DNA from: Calycina herbarum
Lineage: Eukaryota; Ascomycota; Leotiomycetes; Helotiales; Pezizellaceae
Reading direction: 5' to 3'
Assembly (NCBI GenBank): GCA_001414485.1
Contig: LLEY01000113.1
Location: 1-64,000 of the forward strand
Length of the DNA: 64,000 nucleotides
Shown: piece by piece, positions 51,547 through 61,952 of the stretch
Numbering within the stretch: the stretch's first letter is position 1
Layout: every line of letters begins with the position of its first letter
The notes under the pieces: generated by a model
What the model saw: the letters and a program-made list of their open reading frames with translations, nothing else
Told to the model about the DNA's origin: nothing
Databases searched by the model: none
Made by a program: the position numbers and the translations under genes

Positions 51547-54500
51547 GTATATATAGATATAGTATTAAAACTCGAGCCTTAATAGATATAGAAGCGAATA
51601 GATTCCTATTCTTAAATCGACCTCTAGCTCTATAGCTATCTTAATTATTAAGTATATAGATTTAAAAACTACTCTACTTAGTATCTATTCGTAGATATAA
51701 TAGTAGTATTAAGAGTAAAGTAATATAGTTTATACGACTATATCTAAACCTAGATCGACGTCGTATCTAAAACTGCCTCTTTATTATCCTAGACCTTAGA
51801 TAATAAGACCTAATTATTAGAAATAAATAGTTAAAATATTTTAATATTCTCCTTAACTCTACTAGGAATCAACTTATTTAGCTAGCTGAAACTCTACCGA
51901 CTTCTTACTTTAGAAAGAAAATCTTACTTTCTCTAACTTTAGACTAGAACTAGAAGTCTTATTTAAATACATAGTCGGATACGAACCGAAGAGATTACGC
52001 CCTCTATTAAGATAAAAAGCGAAGGAATAGTAAGCTCTTAGCTAAGTTATTACTATTATCTACGATATTAACTCCTGATATCTACCTCTCTAACTCTGCT
52101 TCGAATACTCTCTAACCTACTAGTATAGCTTAGATAGATCGGACCTTATACTCTTTTATTAGTAAAATAAGTACAAATGCTTTATATTTTAATATAAAGC
52201 GATCTAATACCGAGTTCTTTATAATAAGCATCTACGAATTAGATTAGATTATCGACGAAAGATCAGCTCTACTCTTAGATAACGCTAAGACTACGGACCT
52301 AATATAGTCCCGACTCTCTTAATATTACTCGTTGTTCTAGGATATGTTCTTAAAAGCAGCCTCGGATAAACTTCCCTCTTACTATATATACGACTATAAA
52401 ATCACCTTAAACGAACCTCTTCCTACCTCTTACTCCCCGCTATATCGACAGTTAACCGCAGAGCTATAAGCGACGAAAGAGTACCTTATTAATAATTTAA
52501 ATAAAGGATTTATTATTAATAGTAATAGTCCTTTTACCTCACTAGTACTCTTTGTTAAAAAGCCTAATAGCGATAAGCTACGGTTCTATATTAATTATTA
52601 GAAGCTAAATACTCTTATCTAAAACAACCTCTACCTAATTCCTTATATCGACGAACTTCTTTTAAGATTAAGAAAAGCTAAGATCTTTACTAAGTTAGAT
52701 ATACGCTAAGCTTTCTATCGTATCTAAATAGACCTAGACTTAGAAGAGATAACTACGTTTAGAACTAGGTATAGAATATATAAATATAAGGTCCTTCCTT
52801 TTAGACTCTATAATAGACTAGCTACCTACTAACGTTATATAAACGACGTCTTAATCGAATATCTAGATAACTTTTATATTACTTACTTAGACGATATATT
52901 AATTTATTCGAATAATATTAAAGAATATAAGAAATAAGTTAGAAAGGTTCTAAATCGGCTCTAAGAAGTAGAACTCTAAGTAGATATTAAGAAAAGCGAA
53001 TTCAGTATTACCTAAGTTAAATATCTCGGTTATATATTAACTACGAAAGGACTCGAAGTAGACCTTAAGAAAGTAGAACCTCTATATAACTAGGCCCGAC
53101 CTAGTACTATAACAGATGTAAAGTCCTACCTAGGCTTTTATAGTTTTTATAGATAATTTATTAAGAACTTTGATAAAATCGTAAAACCTCTAACTACTAT
53201 AACGCGCTCTTCAGAGCTGTTTCAGTAGACACTCGAATACGAAGAAGCCTTTGAAGAATTATAGACCTAGCTACTCTTAGTTTAAGCCTTATACTACTTC
53301 GACCTCGAATGTTCTACGAAGCTAGAGATAGACTCTTCTAATAGAGTAATAGTAGGTATATTCTCTTAATAATACAGTGATTATTAGTATCTTATAGGTT
53401 TTTATTCTCACGTCCTAGTCGGATATAAAATAAACTAGGAAATCTATAATAAGGAACTGTTTATAATTATAGAAGCGTTTAGAAAATAGCGACCCGAGCT
53501 TATATTATATTAGAACTATATCGACGTCTTCTTAGACTATAGATCCTTAGAATACTTTATAACGACGAAGCTGCTTACTTCTAAGCAAGTACGATAGATA
53601 GAATTCCTCTCTAACTTTAATTTCTAGATCCGATTCACGTCTAAAAAGAATAATTAAAAGATAGATATACTAACTAGACAGGAGTAAGACATTAGAATAT
53701 AAGATTAAGTTAAGTTAGACAGCCGCTTACGTACTATTCTTAGACCTATTAGGCTTAACCTCTAAATCAACGCCGATCTTACTTAGACCTTTTAAGTGAT
53801 ATCTCTTTCTATAATTAAGTTAGATATTATCCCTAAGTCTAGATTAGATCTAATTTAGAAGCTAAGGACGGCTAATATATAATTATTCGAGAAGGAATAT
53901 AGAGAACTTAAGAATAGTTATACTATCTCGTCTAATAATTTACTCCTATTTAGAGAACGGCTTTGTATTAAAAGAAACACCGAACTCTATATAAATCTAA
54001 TCCGAGAAGCCTACGACTAAGTATCTAGTACTTACCTAAGTGCTTGAAAGATATACTAGTTACTAGTATTCGCCTACTACTAGGTTAGTATAGGTTTAGA
54101 CTATAAGCTATATATAGCTAACTGCCGAGCTTATAGATACTCTTATCCTCGATAGACTAAATAATAAGGATTCCTCTACCTACTACTAGTACTAGATTAC
54201 CTAATATAGTATATATATATAGACTTTAAGTTATTTCTTAAGAATAAGCATAGATATAATATTATACTAGTATTTATTAACTACTTTAGAAAGGATTTAG
54301 TGTCTATACCCTACTACTCTACCATCGACGCTAGAGGATTAGCCTAGCTTTTTATATAATAGATCTATTGTTTTAGTTACTACTCTAAATCGATTATATT
54401 AGATAGAGGATCTTAATTCGTCTTAGCTTTTTAGACGGAATTCTATCGTATTATCAGTGTTAAGCTTAAACTCTCTATAGCTTACTATAAATAAACAGAT

Positions 54501-55400
54501 AGTTAGACAGAGATTATAAACCGATATATCGATTAGAGGCTAAGGCCTTTTATAACCTACTATTAAGATAACTAGAGCGAGTCAATCCCTCTTATAGACA
54601 GAGTATAAATAACTCTTTCGTACTCGTCTATTAGTATAACCTCTTATTAGCTTAAGTTCAGGCTAAATTCGCGAACCTCGTAGGATTAGAATACTCTTAG
54701 GACCTCTATTCCCTAGAAACGACTAAATTATAATAAGGTAGTTAAGATAGCTATATATATATACTCTGCCTAGAACGTAGCTAAAGATAATATAAGCGAA
54801 GCTTAGTAGAGAATATAAGATAGTACGAATTAGTACTAAAGAGCTATCGACTAGAACGTTAGTAATAGAGTTTACTTATCGACTAAGAATCTTAAGATAA
54901 ATCGACCTAGCCGAAAGCTAGCTAAATAATAGACTAGACCTTTTGAAATACTAGAACGTATAAGACACTCTTATAGACTAAAACTCCTAGAAGGATTATT
55001 AATCTATAATATTTTCGCTACGGACGTACTATTTAAAGACCTAAATACCCCTCTACCTAGATAAGAAGCCCTAGAGCTACCTCTAGAAATTATTCAAGAT
55101 ATATAAGAATAGGAAGTTTAAGAAATTCTCAGTAGTAGACTTTTTAGGAGATAACTATAATACTAGGTTAGATAGGTTAGTTATAATATAGACCCTACCT
55201 AGTATTCTACTAACAATTTTAAGGTTTACTATACCTTCTAAGAGACTTTTATACTAAATATCTAGACGAACTAGGACCGCCCCGACTTCTCTCTAAATAG
55301 ATCTAAGTATAGGAGATAAATAAGAACTAATAACCGAGTTACTACTAAAAACAAACCTCGATACTACCCCGGCTATAATACGAAGCCTTAGAGACGAGTC
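51547..55400 (+). pseudogene. Gypsy-C gag end and pol relic with intact YLDD
   Basis: The RT motif reads FYITYLDDILIYS, with YLDD at 52884-52895, unchanged unlike in B1/B2 (YLNN, YFNN) and A copies (YLDN). RNase H lies at about 53300-53600 and integrase at about 54000-54900. A chromodomain-like tail is at 55120-55300 (NNFKVYYTF). Stops are frequent, so it is inactive. Confidence 0.83.
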
Positions 55401-55418
55401 TTTTTCAAGAGAGAGAGA

Positions 55419-55737
55419 TGTAATAGCCTACTACTAAGAATAAGAGTTGCTAAGGTTATATATATACTAGATAGGATACGGTTTAGAGTATAGGAATACT
55501 AAGAGTTACGTAGAATATAAGGATTACGTATTCGAGTATCGGAATGTCCGGTTCGGACCTCCGAGTCTATTGTTATTATCTGAACCCTTTTATATATAGA
55601 TGCTCTTACTCTTAGTATCGGGAAAGGTTAATTTGATCTTTTCCTTTGTATTTAGAGCCTAGTATCTAAGTATATTATTCTACGGAACGTACTTCTATAT
55701 ACCTCTTTTATAGTATTATCTGTTTCGTGCTGTTATA
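55419..55737 (+). repeat. 3' LTR of Gypsy-C (319 bp)
   Basis: Starts TGTAATAGCCTACTACTAAG and ends GTGCTGTTATA. Keeps more CG/TG sites than the 5' LTR. Confidence 0.92.
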
Positions 55738-55742
55738 AGTAC

Positions 55743-57485
55743 GATCGAAATAGACGCCTTAGATATAGTAGTAGATACGATTTATCTATAACTAAATAAT
55801 AAAGGAAAACTTATATCTATTATATATTATTCTAAAACATTTAACCTAGTATAATAAAACTATAGTATCTTTAATAAAGAATTACTTACTATAGTATTAG
55901 CTTTAGAATACTAGAGAATTTATTTATAGCTAGTAAAACACCTAGTTATAGTTTTATCTAACTATAAGAACCTTAGAACGTTTATAACAACTAAGGAACT
56001 TACGACTAGATAACTAGCTAAATAGTTAGAGATATTAGAAGGATTTAATATTATTATTCGATATATAAAGAGAACGTTAAATACTTAAGCTAATACTTTT
56101 AGCTAGAAACCTAGATATAAGAGAAATAAAGAGTATAAGAAGATTATAATCTTAAAAACTCTTAAGAATAAAGACTTAGTACTTATTATATACGAGATAG
56201 TAGTAATAAACGATATCTAGATAGATAAAATTTAGAATATATATAAGAGATATAACTAGTATATAAAAGGAAAGCTATAAGTTCTTAGTTTATATACTAA
56301 GGAGTTTATATAAGAATACTACGCTATGCTCGCTTACGGCTACTAAGGAATTCGTAGAACCCTCTAGAGAATAAGATAATATTACTATATTAATCGATTA
56401 TCTATAATAGTTAAGAAAGTAATAGTAGAATATAATACTTATACCTAGAATAAGGCTTTCTACTATACTCCTTATAGATAGATAAACACTACTCTAATAC
56501 TATAAATACCTTAGAAATCGATATCTATAGATTTTATTATTAAATTACTAAAATCTAAGGATCTAATAATAGTAGTTAAATATAACACGATCCTAGTTAT
56601 TATAGAATAACTTATAAAGTATATAATTCTAATAGTATATATAGAATCAAGTATAGCTAAGGAATTAGTATTTATATTCTTTAAAGAAGTAGTCTTAAGA
56701 TATAGACTACTTAAAGAAATACTCTTAGATAGAGACAAGCTCTTTATCTTAAAAATTTAGATTACTCTTATAAAACGATTAGATATGAAAAGAAAGCTCT
56801 TTATAGCTTTCTACTCTTAGACAAATAAAGGAAACGAACGTATAAACTAAGTAGTAGAAATATATCTTTGTTATTATATAAACTACTAGTAAAATAACTA
56901 AGTAGAGCTGCTATCTTTAGTATAGTTTATCTATAATAGTTTAGTAATAGAAATAACACTTATTATACTATTCTATGCTAACTTTAGATATAAATTATTA
57001 GCGTATTAAGAACCGCTATTTATAACTATTAATAACTAACTTACTTATATTTACGTCTTAAAAATTAAAGAGCTATATAAGGAACTTATAAAGGATTTGT
57101 AATTTATAGCTAAAAGAAATATATACTACTATAATAAACGACGTAGTTAGGAGCTAATACTAAAAGAGAGGGATAAAGTCTACTTAGTATAAAAAAATAT
57201 TAATATAAAAAGACTAAGTAATAAACTAGATTATAAAAAACTTAAACTATTTAAAATTAAATAAGTTAAGAGACCTTTGAATTATAAACTAGCGCTATTA
57301 AAGATAATAAACATCTACCTAGTATTCTATATATCCTTACTTGAACTAGTACTACTAGGAGTATTACTAGCTCTAATTATAGAAATTCAACTAGTAAACC
57401 TAAATACTAAATATAAAGTTAAGAGGATTCTTAACTATAAACTAGTTAGAAGATAGGTTAAGTACTTAATTAAATAGTTAGATTA
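55743..57485 (+). pseudogene. Gypsy-A1 RNase H-integrase relic
   Basis: Continues the A1 pol frame after Gypsy-C (IEIDALDIVVDTIYLQLNN, then YYSKTFNL). Integrase follows. The segment ends within the chromodomain, where pogo-2 is inserted (TA at 57484-57485); reading resumes at 59327 with the rest of the domain (LYLENT, then SNLNYYLEELRKFYY). Confidence 0.83.
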
Positions 57486-59326
57486 ATATAGTTTATTAGA
57501 ACCTGGCGTATATCAGAACCTAGCGTACTTTTCCTTAGTATTTAACTTTAAATATTAATAAATTAACTATAACTACTTAGAATCCAAAGAATTAGATATA
57601 TTTATATCTATTTAATAAGTTCGTATATTATAACCAGCTTTTCTATAAGTGCTATAACGCTATCTAGACGATTACCCCTTCTTCTTATTACCTCCCTCTA
57701 TACGTAAGTCGCGTTATACTTACTTATTAACGTCCTTTTAAGTTAAAAGATCTTAGACATCCTCTACTATAAGTACCCTCTCTTAATATACACGAGTCTT
57801 TTTAGCTCTACAGCGTTTGCTTAAGGCTTTATTCGCTGCTTGAAGAGTACGTACTTTAGTAAATAACAAGGTTATCTTATAGGCTATTCGCTCTATATCT
57901 TTTACTAATATAGCAACTATCTTAAATAGTAGAGTCAGCGAGCTCTTCTAGTAACAGGTAATCCGTTTCTAAACAAGAGTCGATTATAAGAGCGCTTTAG
58001 TAGGGTTTGAGGAAGTCTAGGAGATCTAAGTATTAGAATTAGCAGTAGAGGGTCTTAGAGGAGTTAGAGTCTATAATCTTACGTTAAGCTTTAAAAGTAC
58101 TACTTACGAGTTAAAAGATACTAGGCCAGCTCTATAGAATCTAGCTTAAGTATTCTAGACTATTATTAATTCTTTATATACTACTATAAAAGCTAAAAAG
58201 AACTCTACCTTCGTAATATAGTTGATATAGGCTTTAATAAACGTCTTAATCTACTAACTATATACCTACTTTAATATATTAAAGTATTAAATATCAAGTA
58301 GTTAGGTTATATAAGATAAGTAGAAAGGTAGTCTAAGAGTTATAATATTATATACTTTATAATACTCTTGAAATTCAGCTAATTTATAACTCTTATACCT
58401 ATCTAACACTAGTATTTAATATAGACCCTTTATATAACTAGTAGTATATTTATTAAAGTGTTTTAGCTATTCTAGACCTATCTTATTATTTATCTATCTA
58501 TTACTTATCGGTTTAATAACCTAGTTATATAGGAGGCCGCTGTCTATATACTAATTCGTAAGATAATTCTTCTCTTAGATAACTAAAAATAGAGGGATAT
58601 CCTAACCCTTACTATTAATATAAGCAATTACTATAGCCTATTCCTAATTACCTAGCTAAACTACCTTACTTCTACTACGTCGATTTATATATATAATAAC
58701 TATTATAGAGTAAATCACATCTATTATAAAGCCTATTTTATTAAAGTTATAGAAATCGTAATCTAAAACACTATATTTCGCTCTTATATTTTATATAAGT
58801 TAGAACTATATACTAATTAGATTAGAATCTTCGTATAAGGCTCTTTAGAAGTTATAAACGCGATTAAAACGTGTCTTTAACCCTAGTTATCGTTATATAA
58901 ATCGATATATCTAAAGCTTACTAATACGTTTCCTTCTCTATAATTCGAGGATATAATTTACTATATCTTCTATACTAGCTAGCCGGGGTATAAACTCTCT
59001 AGAATCTAAGTTAAGTATGTTCTAAAGAATTACTTCCTTTTTAAGTTAAGTTAATTTAATATTTACTAGCTGTTGTTCTAAGAGAGGAAGTTAGCTATTT
59101 ATTCTATAGCGAAGGCTAGTTTCAAGGACTTTATAGATTTTTATAATAGCTCGATAACTAAGCTTTTTAGATAATCAGATAGCTTTAATAGCTAAGATAA
59201 TTCGAGCTTCTTAAGTTTAAATTTCTATTAGTAGTTATTAAGATAACGTATATTAAAATAATAAAGTAGAGAAGATAGGAAAAGTATACCAGGTCCTGAT
59301 ATACGCCAGGTTCTAATAAACCACGT
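57486..59326 (-). mobile_element. Pogo/Fot1-type DNA transposon 2 (1841 bp, RIP-degraded)
   Basis: The right terminus ends AAACCACGT then TA (59327-59328); the left terminus is its RIP-mutated mate (ATATAGTTTATTAGAACC). The TIR carries CCTGGCGTATATCAGG-type subterminal repeats. The empty site is seen in A2 and A3 (GTTAGATTACCTATA). The minus strand holds a transposase relic homologous to pogo-1 (27200-28790). Confidence 0.92.
57750..59250 (-). pseudogene. Transposase relic of pogo-2
   Basis: Aligns with the pogo-1 transposase on the minus strand, including the segments corresponding to DYDFYNFNKIGFII (near 58770) and the N-terminal helix-turn-helix region near 59200. Many stops. Confidence 0.75.
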
Positions 59327-59420
59327 TACTTATACTTAGAAAACACTTAGGAGCTAAAAAGTAATCTTAACTATTACTTAGAGGAACTTCGGAAGTTCTA
59401 CTACTAAAACCTAGGGTTAT

Positions 59421-60022
59421 CTATATCTCGTAGTTAGAAGAGAAAGCTTTAAGGAAAGCTGAATCAAGGGTTAGCTTAGTAACGAAAGCGGGGTTACTAG
59501 AAGAAGAAGAGGCCGCTAGCTAGGCGATCTTTAATTCCCTCTCTTCTTTCTCCTTCTCTACTCTTTCTTTCTTATTAGCTTTATTAAGCTCTTATAGGTT
59601 AGTAAGACTATAACGGAGTATCTCTTACTCCTGCTTTATAAAGAAGTGTTATTATTTTTGTAGACGAAGGATTTTCTATATAGCTTCTTCTTAAACCTTA
59701 TAGGCTATCTCTTCCTTCTACTATAACCGCTGCTTCTAGGTATTAATAGATTCCTATTTGAAAATTAAAGATATTCGATTTTATAATTTAATATTATAAG
59801 ATTTACTCTTCCTAGTATATTTAGAGTACTTAGAACTACTAGGAACGCTAATATATCGATAACTGGTTTTCGTATTTATATAACAGGTATAAGGAATTAT
59901 TTTATATCTTAAACGTTTAATTTAAAGAGTATTAAGAGTTTTATATTATTTAAACTTATCTTTTAAGAGAGGTGTTAACGATATAATAGGAACTAGAGAG
60001 GCTACTAGCCTTTTAACGATAT
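59421..60022 (-). pseudogene. Antisense cargo gene of Gypsy-A1: zinc-cluster-like plus coiled coil (relic)
   Basis: Same architecture as in A3: YTCYINTKTSY, ten residues, YSKYTRKSKSY, then KILRLQK and a Lys/Glu coiled coil (QELNKANKKERVEKEKEERE type), ending NYEI and TAG at 59423-59421. The Tyr residues sit where Cys would be in a C-x2-C-x6-C repeat. It lies on the strand opposite to pol, between the chromodomain and the 3' LTR. Confidence 0.68.
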
Positions 60023-60075
60023 TTTTCTTAGGCTATACTTAAGTATAGGGATACGCTAGTCTAAGAAGGGGATAG

Positions 60076-60538
60076 TATTATAAACCACGGTTATATAGTA
60101 AGTAGTCTAGACAACGTTCTAATAAGATAAGGTATAACATCTAGGAATAGAAGGTAACATAGGAGGAAATCGGTAATACAAAGGACATTTAGGGATTTTA
60201 GGATCTTACTATTATAGTAATGTTAGAAGTCACGTGCAGTTATGTAATATGATTGCCTATATCGCTCTAATCGCCTTAATCGCGAGCGACGCGAGCGACG
60301 CGAGCGATGTAAGCGATGTACTTGGGAATGAAGGTTCTATATAGGACTAGCACTTCTGCTATTAGATAGGAGCTTCGTGCTTAACTTTAGTTATTAATCT
60401 TATTATCTTGTTTAACATCTTTGATATAAGTAACGAGTTCACTTCTAAGTGAACAACCCGGCGCATCTGTACTTCTTACCCGCATACCAACCTTCGAGAC
60501 TTAGTCATCTTTGTTTAGTTTGTTTGAGTTTCGTTACA
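60076..60538 (+). repeat. 3' LTR of Gypsy-A1 (463 bp), lightly mutated at its outer half
   Basis: Starts TATTATAAACCACGG and ends TTTCGTTACA, followed by CTCTC (60539-60543). The outer half keeps CA/TG (CCCGGCGCATCTG, CGCATACCAACC). TATA-like CTATATAGG lies at 60337-60345 and points toward the DUF6601-like gene. Contains the 18-bp GCGACGCGA expansion absent from the 5' LTR. Confidence 0.95.
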
Positions 60539-61491
60539 CTCTCTCTCATATACTTCTTTGTCACGCGCCATTTACTGACGAACAGGACGAGGAGTAAAGC
60601 TCCTATGACAACCATGGCTGCCAGCGGTGCGAGAATCGAAAAGACAGTGAAGCCGTAGCTGGCTCTCTGGAAATCTTTATCATGCTGTAGATGATCCGTT
60701 GCTAGACCTACTTGCATAGCCGTCAAAACAATCGCGACGTATGCAAAAACCGTTGCGAGGGTCGCGAAGTTGTGGCGTAATCTATCGCCGTAAGAAACAT
60801 ATCCAGCGACTTGCGAATAGCCTCGAAGGAGCCATCCAGTCCGAAGTTTGTATATCTTGTTCAATCTCGGGAGTCGAAGTTCGCCATACCAATATCTCGG
60901 ATTCATCGAGTTATAGCAATGCTCTTTCAAAAACTCCCCACACAAAATTTGCCAATTCTCCCACGTCACACTTTTTGGAAGCAAGCCCTTTTCTTGGGCA
61001 ATGCTAAAGTCGCTCTCGTAGCTGATCAAGGCGGTATACGAAAAGAGGAATCCAAGGGCACAGCCACGGAGCTGTTCCTGTCGTGAATTGTCTTTACCCC
61101 TTTGACGAGGTATATCCAGATGCTTAAGCCAGAATTCCGGAGCGAGGAGAAAGCGTGGAAGAGGTTTGATGAAGATTCGACCTCTGGACCATACGAGATG
61201 TAGTTCTACGTTTTCGGTGACGATGATTTCCCGACGGACAACGATTTGGTGATGCAGCGGCCTTGGTGGATTGGGCCTTCCGCATAGCCAAAGCCATTTA
61301 TGGACGGCCGTCAATCGCGGAACCAGCATTTCTCGCTCTAAAAGTTCCTGGCTGGGCTGTGGTTTTACTATGTGATCCTTCTTAGTGCGGTACGTCGCTG
61401 GCAACAGAGAAGAAAAGTCATTTTCTCCGCTTGTAGGGCCATCATCGGCATCGAGTATTTGAACGACGAAGGGGAGGGTCGAAGAATCCAT
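60505..61491 (-). CDS. DUF6601-like integral membrane protein, C-terminus replaced by LTR sequence
   Basis: Single-exon ORF of 328 aa from ATG at 61491. The N-terminal half has the family pattern (HKWLWLCGRPNPPRPLHHQI, then VELHLVWSRGRIFIKPLPRFLL and CALGFLFSYTALISYESDF). Two long hydrophobic helices follow near the C-terminus (FATLATVFAYVAIVLTAMQV and GFTVFSILAPLAAMVVIGAL), then a basic KWRVTKKYMRE. The function of the family is not known to me. The last 11 residues and stop (60540-60505) are read from the LTR of Gypsy-A1. The original ending, 24 codons from the shared Glu to the stop, is at 17026-17097. Both membrane helices are retained, so a shortened protein may still be made; polyadenylation would then depend on the LTR. 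No RIP-type stops in the body. Confidence 0.85.
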   Translation of the reverse strand: MDSSTLPFVVQILDADDGPTSGENDFSSLLPATYRTKKDHIVKPQPSQELLEREMLVPRLTAVHKWLWLCGRPNPPRPLHHQIVVRREIIVTENVELHLVWSRGRIFIKPLPRFLLAPEFWLKHLDIPRQRGKDNSRQEQLRGCALGFLFSYTALISYESDFSIAQEKGLLPKSVTWENWQILCGEFLKEHCYNSMNPRYWYGELRLPRLNKIYKLRTGWLLRGYSQVAGYVSYGDRLRHNFATLATVFAYVAIVLTAMQVGLATDHLQHDKDFQRASYGFTVFSILAPLAAMVVIGALLLVLFVSKWRVTKKYMRESVTKLKQTKQR

Positions 61492-61952
61492 AGCTGCACT
61501 TGCTTCGAACGTGCGCGATCAAGATAATGATAGCCTAAATAATGCTACTCAGTAAGAGGAGAAGATATATTCATTATGAGGGCGAAAAAAGACAAGGCTG
61601 TATTGTCTTAGGTAAGATCCAAAGATAGAAAGCGAGTGAGGTTTTATTAATGTAACTCGAGTAGTACTGCATGACAACGGACGTCTAACCCCAACACCAG
61701 ACAACATGATTGGATCTTGCCTATCTTCAGCTCAATATCGTAATACTGAACTTGGAAAATATATTTAAACGCCTCAGCCTCAATGCAACCTGGGGGCGTC
61801 GCCCGCTCATCCTTAATTCAGAAAGAGCCGCTGCGGATGGGCAAGCCATACTTATGTCTACTCAAACACCACTACAACCCACACTTTTACAACTGTTTGC
61901 CAGCTCTCTTGTTTGATGCACGACCACAACATTGATAACGCATCTCTTCACC
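61492..61952. promoter_or_regulatory. Divergent promoter region between DUF6601-like and NLR genes
   Basis: 461 bp with normal composition. It separates two genes transcribed away from each other. A short plus-strand ORF (61710-61916) has no recognisable domain. No specific element was identified. Confidence 0.4.

Larger units (their letters stand above)
29353..55737 (+). mobile_element. Gypsy-C: LTR retrotransposon, itself holding B2 (with A2) and A3
   Basis: 319-bp LTRs at 29353-29671 and 55419-55737, with duplication AGTAC at 29348-29352 and 55738-55742. Own sequence is about 6.3 kb after removing B2 and A3. It runs: leader 29672-30015, gag 43301-44779, rest of gag and pol 51547-55400. 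The purine tract TTTTTCAAGAGAGAGAGA precedes the 3' LTR. It sits inside the A1 pol gene between RT and RNase H. Confidence 0.93.
17098..60538 (+). mobile_element. Gypsy-A1: outermost LTR retrotransposon, holding the whole nested island
   Basis: LTRs at 17098-17542 and 60076-60538 are flanked by CTCTC on both sides, so the 43.4-kb island entered the host gene as one element and grew by later insertions. Own sequence, about 7.3 kb after removing insertions, runs: gag 17600-18567, protease/RT 24617-26995 and 28857-29352, RNase H and integrase 55743-57485, chromodomain and antisense gene 59327-60075. Insertions in it are B1, pogo-1, C and pogo-2. A purine tract (TAAGAAGGGGATAG) precedes the 3' LTR. 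The island is depleted of CA and TG (for example none in 20401-20460) but keeps CG, the mark of RIP. Confidence 0.93.

Noticed and set aside
17098..60538. AT-rich island as mitochondrial or centromeric DNA
   Set aside because: LTR pairs, target duplications and CpA/TpG loss with CG kept explain the composition fully as RIP-mutated transposons; no mitochondrial genes were seen. A centromere made of such repeats cannot be ruled out by sequence, but the island is small and has genes on both sides.
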